Origin: Methylobacterium nodulans ORS 2060 | GTDB taxonomy: Bacteria; Pseudomonadota; Alphaproteobacteria; Rhizobiales; Beijerinckiaceae | Assembly: GCF_000022085.1 (NCBI RefSeq) | Contig: NC_011894.1 | Span: 2,321,501 to 2,385,500, forward strand | Reading direction: 5' to 3' | Length of the DNA stretch: 64,000 bases | In this document: positions 31,241 to 40,427 of the stretch, in pieces | Layout of the letters: each line of letters starts with the position of its first letter | Position numbering within the stretch: the stretch's first letter is position 1 | Translations under genes and position numbers: made by a program | The notes under the pieces: generated by a model | Told to the model about the DNA's origin: nothing | The model's database searches: none | What the model saw: the letters and a program-made list of their open reading frames with translations, nothing else

Positions 31241-31354
31241 TCATTGTGGAGGGCGCCCCCTGGCGCGCTCGAAAGCCTGGATCTCAGCTATCGCGGCACG
31301 ATGCACCCGCAGGACCTCCTCTCGCACCTTCCATACCGGGTAAACGCATGGCAT
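31241..31354 (-). CDS. possible 37-residue ORF
   Basis: Single-helix peptide (MPCVYPVWKVREEVLRVHRA...) between two better-supported small genes on the same strand. Coding-like composition; weak ribosome site. The start region shares a short sequence (CATCAGCACGCC) with the 3' end of the repeated small gene at 60174. Confidence 0.35.
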   Translation of the reverse strand: MPCVYPVWKVREEVLRVHRAAIAEIQAFERARGRPPQ

Positions 31355-31386
31355 CAGCACGCCCGACTAGGCGGGCTGGAGCCCTG

Positions 31387-31599
31387 CTAATCGGAAGCCC
31401 TGCGGAAGCAGATCTCGTCGTGAGGCGGATCGTTCATGATCGTGCAGCCATACCGCCGAGCGAATTCGTAGAATCGCCCGCGGGCGCCATCGTCCGGCTC
31501 ACCTGGCGGGAAGAGGCTGGCGTACACGTCGTGGTGAATGCATGCTTCCTGGCCGGGCTGTAGGCCGATGAGCAGCCGCTCGAGTTCGTCCTGGGTCAT
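31387..31599 (-). CDS. hypothetical protein
   Basis: 70 residues from ATG 31599. A helical start (MTQDELERLLIGLQPGQ) is followed by CIHHDVYASLFPPGE and FYEFARRYGCTIMNDPPHDE. The two His and two Cys could bind metal, but no known motif is matched. First well-formed member of the minus-strand small-gene run. Confidence 0.5.
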   Translation of the reverse strand: MTQDELERLLIGLQPGQEACIHHDVYASLFPPGEPDDGARGRFYEFARRYGCTIMNDPPHDEICFRRASD

Positions 31600-31656
31600 G
31601 CGAAGCCTTTCGCCCGTCTGGCTACCCACCGGCGGAGCAATGTTCTGCCTTACACC

Positions 31657-31850
31657 TCAGGAGGAGCGCAATGCTCCAACCTGCGGCCCGAAATCGTCCA
31701 CGAACCGCCGGCCGTTCGCGAGCGTCTCGACCCATTCGTCGGGCCTAAAGCCAGGGCACGGCGGGCTGGCCGGGCGACAGGCCGGCGAGCCCGCGGCTCC
31801 ATTCGAGGACGGTGGGGGGAGGGGACGTCGAGGGTGGGTGAGTCGGACAT
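31657..31850 (-). pseudogene. frameshifted copy of a repeated small gene family (copy 1)
   Basis: Translating in two successive frames from ATG 31850 gives MSDSPTLDVPSP, TVLEWSRGLAGLSPGQP and GFRPDEWVETLANGRRFVDD, matching the intact gene at 60174-60428 (MPDSATLNALSPTVLAWSRG...). At least two single-base shifts break it. A third, truncated copy is at 62248. Confidence 0.65.
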
Positions 31851-32263
31851 GGCGGGGCGCTACCCGCGGGCGAGGCCGTGCGCGAGAGCCGCCAAGCCTC
31901 ACTCTCCCCCGATCCTCACAGTAATCCCGACCGCCTCGGCCTCTCGGATACGGTCTGCCGTTCCGCGCCCGCCCGCCGCTGCAGTCATGGGCTTCTCTTT
32001 TGGGCAGAACGTGTCGCGCGGTCCGATCTCGACCCTCCGCGGACGCTGAGCCCACGGCCGCATTGCGCCACGAGCCGACCTTCGATGATGGCGCCGGGAA
32101 AGACCGCTTGTGCTCCGACAGCTGACCTTGGCAAAAGCAGGCAGGATTCGGCTCAGCGTGGCTCCGTCCTTCCGCCGAGCTATGCTGCGGGGCGCGGCTC
32201 GTCCCCTGGTCCAAGGCCTGCGCTCACACGCGGCGAACAGGAGGATGAGGAGGGTGAGCGGGC
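31851..32263. other. intergenic region upstream of the LysR gene
   Basis: No convincing gene. A minus-strand frame of 29 codons (31899-31988, MTAAAGGRGTADRIREAEAV...) is the only candidate. CAGAACGTGTCGCGCGGTCC (32005-32024) resembles a stretch near 49077. The LysR promoter must lie in the last 150 bp; no operator symmetry was obvious. Confidence 0.3.
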
Positions 32264-33154
32264 ATGCGGTTCGATCTTCTCAGCCTTAAGTTGTTCGTTG
32301 CAGTCTGTGAACACAAGAACATCTCACGAGCGGCTGAGACCGAGAACATTGCTCCCTCCGCCATTAGCAAGCGTATCTCCCTGCTCGAAGACACGCTGCG
32401 TGTTCCGCTGTTTGCGCGGAGCAACAAGGGGCTGGAACTCACACCGGCAGCACACGCGCTCCTCCAACACGCGCGCATCATTCTGCGCGACCTCGGCCAG
32501 ATGGAGAGCGAGCTGCTGGACCATTCCACCGGTCACCGGGGGCAGATCCGTTTGCACGCGAGCCTCTCGACCGTGGTGCAGTACCTGCCGAACGACATCC
32601 GGGACTTCCTGAACCTGTATCCCGCGATCCAGATCCAGCTGGAGGAGGGCCTGAGCCAGCAGGTCATCCGGGCCGTGTCCGAGAACGCTGCCGATATCGG
32701 GATCTTCGGCGGGAGCAGCGTCGTCCCTGGATTGCACGTCGTTCCCTATCGCACCGACCGCCTCGTCGTGATCATGCCGGACGACCATCCATTGCGGGAC
32801 CGGCCGAAGCTCACTTTCGCGGAAGTCGCTGAGCACGATCTGGTCGGCCCGCAGATGGGCAGCTATCTCAACGCGCTCGTGCTCCGCGCCGCAGCGGACC
32901 TCAGCCAGCCCCTGAAGCTGCGCATCCGCGTTAACGGGTTCGAGCCTGCTCGGAGCATGGTGGAGGCAAAGCTCGGCATCGCGCTCGTGCCCGAGCAGCA
33001 CGCCGCGCGCTACGTCACCATGGCGCCGCTCGTCGCCGTGCCCTTGGACGAGGAATGGGCGCTGCGCCACTGGCATATCGGGGTGCGCGAGGGCGACGCC
33101 CTGCCGGCACCCGTGCAGCTTCTCCTGCGGCACCTAAGCTCGCGCCGTGGATGA
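32264..33154 (+). CDS. LysR-family transcriptional regulator
   Basis: 296 residues. The N-terminal winged helix (residues 1-60: LSLKLFVAVCEHKNISRAAE, APSAISKRISLLEDTL, LFARSNKGLELTPA) is followed by a linker helix and a type-2 periplasmic-like effector domain (about 92-290). It converges on the SMP-30 gene with only 15 bp between stops, so it lies at the far end of the catabolic operon. LysR proteins commonly respond to a pathway intermediate; by position this one is the candidate regulator of the leuCDB-like operon, and the two-box motifs at 41961 and 43152 are candidate targets. Confidence 0.9.
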   Translation: MRFDLLSLKLFVAVCEHKNISRAAETENIAPSAISKRISLLEDTLRVPLFARSNKGLELTPAAHALLQHARIILRDLGQMESELLDHSTGHRGQIRLHASLSTVVQYLPNDIRDFLNLYPAIQIQLEEGLSQQVIRAVSENAADIGIFGGSSVVPGLHVVPYRTDRLVVIMPDDHPLRDRPKLTFAEVAEHDLVGPQMGSYLNALVLRAAADLSQPLKLRIRVNGFEPARSMVEAKLGIALVPEQHAARYVTMAPLVAVPLDEEWALRHWHIGVREGDALPAPVQLLLRHLSSRRG

Positions 33155-33169
33155 AGGGGCGATACGCCC

Positions 33170-34093
33170 TCACCGCGAGAAGGGCAGGGGCAGCCCGGAC
33201 TCGGGCCATGCCACCGCCACGAGCTGCCCGGTCCCCGAGAGCGTGACGTAGGCCGTCCGCAGGTTGGGACCACCAAAGCAGATGTTGGTCACCATCGGGT
33301 CCGGGAACGGCACCTGTTGCAGGATCGTCCCCGCGGGCGAGATGACGGTGATACACCCGCTGATGAGCGTTCCGATACAGAGGTTGCCGTGCGCGTCGAG
33401 CGCCATGCTGTCGAGGCGCTGGTAGCCCGGCAGGGCGCAGAGCAGCCGCCCACCATTCGGCGATGGGAAGGGGTGCTTGCGGGCCTGCCCAGGCGCGTCG
33501 AGATCGAACGCCCAGACCCGTCCGGTCTCGGTTTCCGAGACATAGACCACGGACTCGTCCGGCGAGAGCCCGACCCCGTTGGCCGTCACTAGCGGGTAGG
33601 CAATCTCGACGATGTAGGAGCCGTCTGCGCGGGCGTAGTAGAGGCCGGCGTGGTCGCGGTCCCTCTCGCGGTTCTTGCCGAAATCCGTGAAGTAGAAGCC
33701 GCCGTGCCGGTCGAAGACGAGGTCGTTCGGCCCGCACAGCCGGTGGGCGCCGCACCGGTCGTAGAGCGTGCGCAGATCCCCCGTTGCGGGATCAAAGCGC
33801 TCGATGCGGCCGCCTGCGTAGTCGGGATGCACCCCGGGGCGCGTCCGGTTGAAGCCCGTGATCTGCTGGAAGAGGAAGCCGCCGTTGTTGCAGACGTAGA
33901 GCGCGCCGTCCGGGCCGGCCGCGAGCCCGTTCGGCCCGCCGCCCGTCCACGCAGCGATCGCGACCGTTCCGTCCGGAGCGATGCGCGTGATGGTCTCCCG
34001 CTGGATCTCCACGAGAAAGAGCGAGCCATCGCTGCAGGCGACGGGCCCCTCGGGAAACTGCAGGTCGCTCGCGATGACCTGGAAGTCCGTCAT
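33170..34093 (-). CDS. SMP-30/gluconolactonase-family lactonase
   Basis: 307 residues, six-bladed beta-propeller of the SMP-30/LRE family (PF08450). Metal and substrate positions are recognisable: Glu in LQFPEGPVACSDGS, Asn in WTGGGPNGLAAGPDG, Asn in CGPNDLVFDRHGGFYFTD, and Asn/Asp near VTANGVGLSPDESVVYV. Such enzymes hydrolyse sugar or hydroxy-acid lactones with a divalent ion. There is no signal peptide. Last gene of the nine-gene run, 33 bp after a binding-protein gene, so it probably opens a lactone intermediate of that pathway. Confidence 0.87.
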   Translation of the reverse strand: MTDFQVIASDLQFPEGPVACSDGSLFLVEIQRETITRIAPDGTVAIAAWTGGGPNGLAAGPDGALYVCNNGGFLFQQITGFNRTRPGVHPDYAGGRIERFDPATGDLRTLYDRCGAHRLCGPNDLVFDRHGGFYFTDFGKNRERDRDHAGLYYARADGSYIVEIAYPLVTANGVGLSPDESVVYVSETETGRVWAFDLDAPGQARKHPFPSPNGGRLLCALPGYQRLDSMALDAHGNLCIGTLISGCITVISPAGTILQQVPFPDPMVTNICFGGPNLRTAYVTLSGTGQLVAVAWPESGLPLPFSR

Positions 34094-34126
34094 CCTGCCT
34101 CTCCGCGCGTGTGGGGACGGTCGGGC

Positions 34127-35137
34127 CTATTTCGGGGCCCGCTCGACAAAGGTGTTGTCGTAGGTGGCACCGAGGTCGACCTTTGCGGCACCGAGGACGG
34201 GGTCGAAGGCGGTCAGGACATCGAGGACGGTCTTCGCCGCTTCGGAGGTCATCCGGCCGTCGCGGGAGAGGCAGCGGACGTGCCGGAAGGCCTCGGCGAA
34301 GACGGCCTTGTCCGCTGTCACATAATCGGGCGGCACGCTCTGCGCGACGTCCTCCGCGGTGGCGGTCGCGAGCCAACGTTCGGCCTTGACGATGGCGTTG
34401 GCCACCGCCTGCACTGTTCGCGGGTTCGCCTCCGCGAAGCGCTTCGTCGTGTACATCGCGGCCTCGGTGTAGTCGCCGCCGAAGGCCGCGCGGTTGCCCC
34501 CTTGCGTCCGCATCTCGACGAGCGGATGGAGGTCGCCGGACGCCATGAGGATCGTTGCGACCGGGTCGTTCACCATCAGCGCGTCGACGAGGCCGGCGCG
34601 GGCCGCCGCCACGGCGCCGCTCGACGAGCCGATCCCGATGATCGAGACGTCGCTGGGCTTCAGGCCGGCCCGCGTCAGGAGGTAGTTCACGCCCATGTGG
34701 AAACTCGATCCGGGCGAGCTGACGCCGATCCGCTTGCCCACGAGGTCGGCGACAGACCGGATCGCGCCCGCGCTCTTGCGGGTCACGCCGAAGACCCAGT
34801 CCGGACAATCGGCCTGGATAGCGAAGGCGACGAGCTTCTGCCCCTTGGCGCCCATGGTGATCGTGTTGGAGTAGGCCCCCGCCACCACGTCCGCGCTTCC
34901 GCCCAGGAGGGCCTCGAGTGCCTTGGCCCCGCCCTGGAACACGGCGATCCGGACGGCGAGCCCCTCCTCCCGGAAAGAGCCCCGCTGGCTCGCAACCATG
35001 AAGGGCAGGTAGGGAAAGCCCAGGCCCGCGGCGGCGAGGTGGATCTCCGGCTTCTCCGGCGCGGCTTGCGCGTGCGCGGCGTGCGGCGCCGCCGCGGCCA
35101 GGAGGGCGGTCAGCGTGATCGTCGGGAGGCGGGCCAT
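34127..35137 (-). CDS. ABC substrate-binding protein, NMT1/TauA type (copy 1)
   Basis: 336 residues with a signal peptide (cleavage near AHAQA). The fold is the NMT1/TauA periplasmic binding protein: ALEALLGGSADVVAGAYSNT, LVGKRIGVSSPGSSFHMGVN and VDALMVNDPVATILMASGD are characteristic. It is paralogous to the protein at 37628-38650 along its whole length, so the single ABC permease/ATPase pair in between has two different receptors. It may widen substrate range (for example related carboxylates); substrate not readable. Confidence 0.87.
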   Translation of the reverse strand: MARLPTITLTALLAAAAPHAAHAQAAPEKPEIHLAAAGLGFPYLPFMVASQRGSFREEGLAVRIAVFQGGAKALEALLGGSADVVAGAYSNTITMGAKGQKLVAFAIQADCPDWVFGVTRKSAGAIRSVADLVGKRIGVSSPGSSFHMGVNYLLTRAGLKPSDVSIIGIGSSSGAVAAARAGLVDALMVNDPVATILMASGDLHPLVEMRTQGGNRAAFGGDYTEAAMYTTKRFAEANPRTVQAVANAIVKAERWLATATAEDVAQSVPPDYVTADKAVFAEAFRHVRCLSRDGRMTSEAAKTVLDVLTAFDPVLGAAKVDLGATYDNTFVERAPK

Positions 35138-35225
35138 GGCTGATCCTCGGTCGCCGGATGTCTGATCGTTCGCCGGGGGCGTGACTCGTCCCGCATCCCC
35201 GCAGCGCGCGGCACGCCCGCTGCGG

Positions 35226-35984
35226 TCAATAGGTCGCCCGGCCTCCAGAGAGGTCGAACACCGCGCTGGTCGCGAAGGAGTTCTCCTCGCTCGCCAGCCA
35301 CGCGACCATCGCGGCCGCCTCGTCGAGTTCGAGGAATCGGCCGCGCGGGATCTTGCCCAGCATGTAGGCGATGTGGTCGGGCGACTGCTCCATCGCTCCC
35401 GGCGTGCGGGCGACCGCGGGCGTCACGCAGTTCACCGCGATGTCGTGAGCGGCGAGCTCCTTGCCGAGGGACTTCGTCATCGCGATCACGGCGGCCTTGG
35501 CGGAGCTGTAGGCGGCCGCGTTCGGGTTGCCTTCCTTGCCGGCGATCGAGGCGATGGTCACGATGCGCCCGTAGTTCCGGGCGATCATGGCCGGGACGAC
35601 GGCGCGGCAGCAGTGGAAGGTGCCGTTCACGTCGACGTCGATGACGTCGCGCCACGCCTGCTCCGGGTAGTCGGCGAGCGGAGCGTTCGGCCCCACGATG
35701 GCGGCATTGTTGACGAGGATGTCGATTCTCCCCTCCGCAGCCAGGACGCCCGCGACGGCGGTCTCGACCTCCCGGAGCGCAGCGATGTTCACCCTCTCCC
35801 CGCGCACCCGGGCCCCTGCGCCGAGTTCGGCCGTCGCCGCGTCAAGCTGCTGCGGGTTGACGTCCCAGACCACGACCTGCGCGCCCGACGTCAGGAAGCG
35901 CCGGACGATCGCGAAGCCGATCCCCTGCGCCCCGCCGGTGACCACCGCGACGCGCCCTTCGAGGTTGATGCTATTGCGCTGCAT
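35226..35984 (-). CDS. short-chain dehydrogenase/reductase
   Basis: 252 residues from ATG 35984, 2 bp after the permease stop. Classical SDR: TGGAQGIGFAIVRRF nucleotide motif, DVNP after beta-2 (Asp, favouring NAD), NNAAIVG, catalytic Ser in IASIAGK and YSSAKAAVIAMTK. Embedded in the catabolic operon, it probably oxidises a hydroxyl or reduces a keto group of the imported substrate. The long upstream frame in the same register belongs to other genes. Confidence 0.88.
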   Translation of the reverse strand: MQRNSINLEGRVAVVTGGAQGIGFAIVRRFLTSGAQVVVWDVNPQQLDAATAELGAGARVRGERVNIAALREVETAVAGVLAAEGRIDILVNNAAIVGPNAPLADYPEQAWRDVIDVDVNGTFHCCRAVVPAMIARNYGRIVTIASIAGKEGNPNAAAYSSAKAAVIAMTKSLGKELAAHDIAVNCVTPAVARTPGAMEQSPDHIAYMLGKIPRGRFLELDEAAAMVAWLASEENSFATSAVFDLSGGRATY

Positions 35985-35986
35985 GA

Positions 35987-36793
35987 TCAGGCACTCGCCG
36001 CGACGGTTTGGCCGGCAGTCGGGCGCCAGCGCAGGAGGTGGTTCTCTAGGAAGGAGACCGCGATATCGAGGAGGAGGGCGAAGACGGTCAGCAGGAGAAT
36101 ACCGGCGATCACCGCGTTGATGTCGAAGACGCCTTCGGCGAGGAGGATGAGGTATCCGACGCCCCGCTCCGAGCCGAGGTACTCGCCGACCACGCTGCCC
36201 ACAAAGGCGATCCCGACCGCGTTGTGAAGGCTCGAGAACACCCAGCTCGTCGCCGAGGGCAGGTAGACGTGGCGCAAGAGCTGCCGCGGCCCGGCCCCGA
36301 GCATGCGCGTGTTGGCCAGGACCACGGGGCTCACCTCCCGCACGCCCTGGAACACGTTGAAGAACACGACGAAGAAGACGAGGGTGACGCCAAGCGCCAC
36401 CTTCGACCAGATGCCGAGCCCGAACCAGAGCGCGAAGATCGGCGCGAAGATCAGGCGGGGCATCGAGTTGAACGCCTTGATGAAGGGGTCGAAGACCTCG
36501 GCGAGGAAGGGGTTCAGGGCCAACCAGAGGCCGATCCCGAGCCCGAGCGCCGTCCCGATCCCGAAGGCGAGGAGCGTCTCGATCAGGGTGACGGAGAGGT
36601 GGGTGAACACCGTTCCCGACGCGAACCAGGTGGCGAGCTGCCTCGCCACCCCGACGGGGTCGCCGAAGAAGAAGACCGGGATCAGGTCGAGGGCGGTGAG
36701 GAGCCACCACAGGAACACCCCACCGAGCAGCAGCGCGAGGCGGACGGCCTGGACGAGGGCGCGGTTGCGCGGATCAAGGACGGTTGCGCGCAT
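35987..36793 (-). CDS. ABC transporter permease (TauC/SsuC type)
   Basis: 268 residues, six membrane helices, BPD_transp_1 fold. The cytoplasmic EAA-like loop is TRMLGAGPRQLLRHVYLPSATSW. It follows the ATPase gene with a 20-bp overlap and the SDR starts 2 bp after its stop. It forms the membrane part of the importer served by the two NMT1-type binding proteins. Confidence 0.9.
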   Translation of the reverse strand: MRATVLDPRNRALVQAVRLALLLGGVFLWWLLTALDLIPVFFFGDPVGVARQLATWFASGTVFTHLSVTLIETLLAFGIGTALGLGIGLWLALNPFLAEVFDPFIKAFNSMPRLIFAPIFALWFGLGIWSKVALGVTLVFFVVFFNVFQGVREVSPVVLANTRMLGAGPRQLLRHVYLPSATSWVFSSLHNAVGIAFVGSVVGEYLGSERGVGYLILLAEGVFDINAVIAGILLLTVFALLLDIAVSFLENHLLRWRPTAGQTVAASA

Positions 36794-37631
36794 AGCTCTT
36801 CAGCACCTCTCCTTTGAGGACGTCCCAGATCGCTGCATGCAGTTCGAGAAAGCGCTGGGTCATGCGGATCTCCGCGACCTCGCGCGGCCGCTCGAGATCG
36901 ATCTCGAACTCGGCGATCGGCCGCGTCGCGGGTCCGGCGGAGAGCACGACGACGCGGTCCGACAGCGAGATCGCCTCTTCGAGGTCGTGCGTCACAAAGA
37001 TCACGGACTTGCGGTCCGCCGACCAGATCTGCAGCAGCTCGTTCTCCATCAGCTGGCGCGTCTGGATGTCGAGCGCGCTGAAGGGCTCGTCCATCAGCAG
37101 GATACGCGGGTTCAGGGCGAGGGCCTGCGCGAGGCCGGCCCGCTTGCGCATGCCGCCCGACATCTGGTGCGGATACTTCCGTCCGTGGCCGTCGAGGCCT
37201 ACCCGGACCAGCCAGTCGCGGGCCGTCGCCAGCGCCTCGGCCTTGGGCGTCCCACGGAAGAGCAGCCCGGCCGCGACGTTGTCCTCGGCGGTCTTCCACG
37301 GCATCAGCGCGTCGACCTGGAACAGGTAGGAGGCGTCGCGGTTGAGACCGCCGCCGAGATCCTGCCCGAACACCCGCAATGTGCCGGAGGAGGGGGCGAT
37401 CAGCCCGGCCGCGACGTTGAGGAGGGTCGACTTCCCGCATCCGGTCGGCCCGACCACGGACACGAACTCGCCCTCGCGGATCACGAGGTTGACATCCTGC
37501 ACGGCGGTGTAGGTGGAGCCTCCCCCACCTTGGCCTGCGAAGGTGCAGGTGACACCGGCGAAGGAGACGGCCTCGCGCGCCTCGGCGGCGCGCGCGGGCT
37601 GTGCCGCGACGCGGCGGGCCACGGCGCTCAT
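36774..37631 (-). CDS. ABC transporter ATPase (TauB/SsuB type)
   Basis: 285 residues. Walker A GPTGCGKST, Q-loop LFQVDALMPW, signature MSGGMRKRAGLAQAL, Walker B ILLMDEPFSALD, switch VTHDLEEA. These are typical of nitrate/sulfonate/taurine-type importers. The start overlaps the stop of the preceding binding-protein gene by 4 bp (ATGA). An N-terminal extension of about 25 residues rich in Ala and Arg precedes the core. Confidence 0.92.
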   Translation of the reverse strand: MSAVARRVAAQPARAAEAREAVSFAGVTCTFAGQGGGGSTYTAVQDVNLVIREGEFVSVVGPTGCGKSTLLNVAAGLIAPSSGTLRVFGQDLGGGLNRDASYLFQVDALMPWKTAEDNVAAGLLFRGTPKAEALATARDWLVRVGLDGHGRKYPHQMSGGMRKRAGLAQALALNPRILLMDEPFSALDIQTRQLMENELLQIWSADRKSVIFVTHDLEEAISLSDRVVVLSAGPATRPIAEFEIDLERPREVAEIRMTQRFLELHAAIWDVLKGEVLKSYARNRP

Positions 37632-38650
37632 GGCCGCTTCTCCGCGGCACGCTGGACGAAGCTGTTGTCGTAGGTAGCCTCGAGGTTGATCGCCGCCTTG
37701 GCGACGCTAGGCTCAAAGGCGGCGAGTACCTCCTTGACCGTCCGCGCGCCCTCCGCCGAGAGCTGGCCGGTCTGCGAAATGCAGCGGCGGCTGTTCTGAA
37801 ACGCCTTCGCGTAGAGGGTCTTGTCGTCGACCATGTACTCCGGCGGAACGGAGGCCGCGACCTCCTCCGGCGTGGCCCTTGCGATCCACTGCTCGGCGCG
37901 GACGATCGCGTTCGTGATTGCCTGGATGGTCCGTGGATTCTTGTCGATGAACGCCTTGGTCGAGTAGAGGCTCGATTCCGGATAGTCGGCGCCGAAGACC
38001 TGTTTGTTGCCCTCCTCGGTCCGCATCTCGGCGAGCGGCCGGATCTCGCCCGCATCCATCAGGAGCGTCGCGACCGGGTCGTTGACGATCAGGGCGTCGA
38101 GCTGCCCGGCTTTGATCGCTGCGACCGCGCCGGCCGCTTGGCCGACTCCGATGAACGAGACGTCCTCCGGCTTCAGCCCCGCCTTGTGGAGGATGTAGGT
38201 CACCGCCATGTGGGTGCTCGACCCCGGCGCGGAGACGCCAATCCGCTTGCCCTTCAGGTCGGCGATCGAGCTGACCTTGCCGAAGTTCTTCTTGGCGAGC
38301 CCGAAGATCCAGGCCGGGCAGTTCACCTGCGCCGCGAAGGTCACGAGCTTCTGCCCCTTCGCAGCCATCGTCAGGGTGTTGGAATAGGCGCCCGCGACCG
38401 CGTCGCTCGAACCGCCGAGCAGCGCCTCAAGGGCCTTCGAGCCGCCCGAGAAGGCTGCGATCGTGACGGTGATGCCCTCATCCTCGAAGAAGCGGCGCTG
38501 CTTGGCGACGAGGAGCGGCAAGTAAGTCATTCCCGTCGACGCCGCCCCGATATGCACCTCCGTCTTCTCGGGCTTCTCCTCGGCCTGGGAGACCGGCGCC
38601 CCGGCGATCGCGAGCGCGGTCGACAGGATCGCTAAGGTGATTGTCCTCAC
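37628..38650 (-). CDS. ABC substrate-binding protein, NMT1/TauA type (copy 2)
   Basis: 340 residues from GTG 38650 (GGAGGAA six bases upstream), with a signal peptide ending near VSQAEE. Strong paralogy to the 34127-35137 protein: ALEALLGGSSDAVAGAYSNT, LKGKRIGVSAPGSSTHMAVT, LDALIVNDPVATLLMDAGE. It lies immediately upstream of, and overlaps, the ATPase gene, so it is the primary receptor of the importer. Both copies keep a CP(A/D)W(I/V)FG segment. Confidence 0.88.
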   Translation of the reverse strand: MRTITLAILSTALAIAGAPVSQAEEKPEKTEVHIGAASTGMTYLPLLVAKQRRFFEDEGITVTIAAFSGGSKALEALLGGSSDAVAGAYSNTLTMAAKGQKLVTFAAQVNCPAWIFGLAKKNFGKVSSIADLKGKRIGVSAPGSSTHMAVTYILHKAGLKPEDVSFIGVGQAAGAVAAIKAGQLDALIVNDPVATLLMDAGEIRPLAEMRTEEGNKQVFGADYPESSLYSTKAFIDKNPRTIQAITNAIVRAEQWIARATPEEVAASVPPEYMVDDKTLYAKAFQNSRRCISQTGQLSAEGARTVKEVLAAFEPSVAKAAINLEATYDNSFVQRAAEKRP

Positions 38651-38709
38651 TCTGCTTCCTCCGGGCTGTTTTTCTCGTTGTGGCGGTGATGGCCGGACCC
38701 TGCGCGATG

Positions 38710-39795
38710 CTAGTGCGATGACGCGCTCCGCAGTGCATCCAGGACGGCATCGCCCATCTCGCGCGTGCCCACCAGCCGGCAGCCCGGCTGCTGAATGTCG
38801 GCCGTGCGGTAACCCTGGGCCAGGACCGCGCGGGCGGCCGCCTCGACCTGCGCCGCCCTGTCCTCGAGCCCGAAGCTGTGCCGCAGCATCATGGCGACGG
38901 AGAGGATGGCGGCGAGCGGGTTGGCGATGTCCTTGCCGGCGATGTCGGGCGCCGTGCCGTGCACGGGCTCGTACAGGCCGCGGTGGTCGTGTCCCAGGGA
39001 GGCCGAGGGCAGCATGCCGATCGAGCCGGTGAGCATCGCGGCAGCGTCCGACAGGATGTCGCCGAACATGTTGCCGGTCACGATCACGTCGAACTGCGTG
39101 GGCTTGCGCACGAGTTCCATGGACGCCGCGTCGATGAACAGGTGCGAGAGCTCGACGTCCGGGTAGTCGCGCCCGACGCGCGTCACCACCTCGCGCCAGA
39201 GCTGCATGACCTCGAGAACGTTTGCCTTGTCGACCGAGCACAGCTTCTTCCGGCGGCCGCGCGCGCAGCGGAAGGCGGCGTGCGCGATGCGCTCGATCTC
39301 CGATTCGGTGTAGCGGATCGTGTTGATGCCGACCCGCTCGTTCGACGGCGTCGTCGTGATGCCGCGCGGCTCGCCGAAATACGCGTCTCCGTTCAGCTCC
39401 CGCAGGATGATGAGGTCGAGTCCCTCAATGACCTCGGGGCGCAGGCTCGAAGCGCCGATCAGCTCCGGGTACAGGACCGCCGGACGGTAGTTCGCGAACA
39501 GGACGAGCGCCTCGCGCAGGTCGAGGAGGCCGGTACCCGGGCGCTCGGCCCGGGGCAGGCGCGCCTCGTCAAGGCCGCGTACCGACCCGCCGACCGAACC
39601 GAGCAGGATCGCGTCGGCGCGCTTGGCCAGGGCCAGCGTCTCGTCCGGGAGCGGCTTGCCGCGGGCCTCAATGCCCGCAAGGCCGATCGGCGCCCATTCC
39701 AGTTCGGCGTTGGGCAGCATGTGGCGCAGCACCTTGACGGCCTGCGCCGTCACCTCCGGGCCGATGCCATCGCCGCCCATGACCGCTATCGTCAT
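38710..39795 (-). CDS. leuB: 3-isopropylmalate dehydrogenase-like enzyme
   Basis: 361 residues from ATG 39795 (GGGAGGA upstream). Beta-decarboxylating dehydrogenase fold (PF00180): GDGIGPEV at the N-terminus, [45 protein letters not shown] and [15 protein letters not shown], plus [15 protein letters not shown]. The LFAN-RP and ELTG/N-YFGEP segments resemble LeuB more than tartrate or isocitrate dehydrogenases. It sits with LeuC- and LeuD-like subunits but without leuA, inside a transport operon. A catabolic role on a 2-alkylmalate-like hydroxy acid is therefore more likely than leucine synthesis. Confidence 0.85.
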   Translation of the reverse strand: MTIAVMGGDGIGPEVTAQAVKVLRHMLPNAELEWAPIGLAGIEARGKPLPDETLALAKRADAILLGSVGGSVRGLDEARLPRAERPGTGLLDLREALVLFANYRPAVLYPELIGASSLRPEVIEGLDLIILRELNGDAYFGEPRGITTTPSNERVGINTIRYTESEIERIAHAAFRCARGRRKKLCSVDKANVLEVMQLWREVVTRVGRDYPDVELSHLFIDAASMELVRKPTQFDVIVTGNMFGDILSDAAAMLTGSIGMLPSASLGHDHRGLYEPVHGTAPDIAGKDIANPLAAILSVAMMLRHSFGLEDRAAQVEAAARAVLAQGYRTADIQQPGCRLVGTREMGDAVLDALRSASSH

Positions 39796-39830
39796 TCCCG
39801 TCCTCCCGTGTCGTCTCAGGCGCGAGCCGC

Positions 39831-40427
39831 TCAGCGCCCGCTCTCGTAACGCGCCTCGAAGGCGTCGATCTCGTCCGAATGGGCCAACGTATAGCCGAGC
39901 TCGTCGAGGCCGCTCAGCAGGCACCGCTTGGCGAAGGCATTGACCTCGAAGCTGTGGATCGCGCCCCCGGAAAGCCGGACCGTCTGCTCGGGCAAGTCGA
40001 CCGCGATCATCGCGCCCGGGTTGCGGGCGAGCGCCTCCAGCTCCGCCGACACGACCTGCTGGGGCAGCACGATCGGCAGGAGGCCGTTCTTCAGGCTGTT
40101 GGCGAAGAAGATGTCGCCGAAGCTCGGCGCGATCACGACACGGAATCCGTAATCGTAGAGCGCCCAGACGGCGTGCTCGCGGGACGAGCCGCAGGCGAAG
40201 TTGCGGTCGGCCACGAGGACTCGAGCTGCGCGGTAGGGAGCCCGGTTCAGGACGAAGTCCTCCACCTCCGATCCGTCGTCGCGGAAGCGAAGCTGCCGGA
40301 ACAGGAACGGCCCGAAATTCTCCGACCGCAGCTTCTGCAGGTACTGCGCCGGCAGGATCTGGTCGGTGTCGCAGTTGACGATCGCGACGGGAAGCGCCGG
40401 CGATTCCAGTCTGTCGAGCCGCTCCAT
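39831..40427 (-). CDS. leuD: 3-isopropylmalate dehydratase small subunit-like
   Basis: 198 residues beginning one base after the leuC-like stop. Swivelling domain of aconitase-type hydratases (PF00694): [29 protein letters not shown] and [17 protein letters not shown] are the usual LeuD landmarks. It pairs with the upstream large subunit to form an iron-sulfur hydro-lyase that isomerises a 2-hydroxy acid. A duplicate of the housekeeping enzyme is expected elsewhere in the genome. Confidence 0.9.
   Translation of the reverse strand: MERLDRLESPALPVAIVNCDTDQILPAQYLQKLRSENFGPFLFRQLRFRDDGSEVEDFVLNRAPYRAARVLVADRNFACGSSREHAVWALYDYGFRVVIAPSFGDIFFANSLKNGLLPIVLPQQVVSAELEALARNPGAMIAVDLPEQTVRLSGGAIHSFEVNAFAKRCLLSGLDELGYTLAHSDEIDAFEARYESGR

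Noticed and set aside
29279..31599. Toxin-antitoxin or anti-phage system in the small-gene run
   Set aside because: No RelE, VapC, MazF, HTH or nuclease motifs were recognised, so naming a system would be speculation.
33650..35143. Plus-strand 497-codon open frame
   Set aside because: Antisense to the SMP-30 and binding-protein genes, both of which have clear domain motifs.
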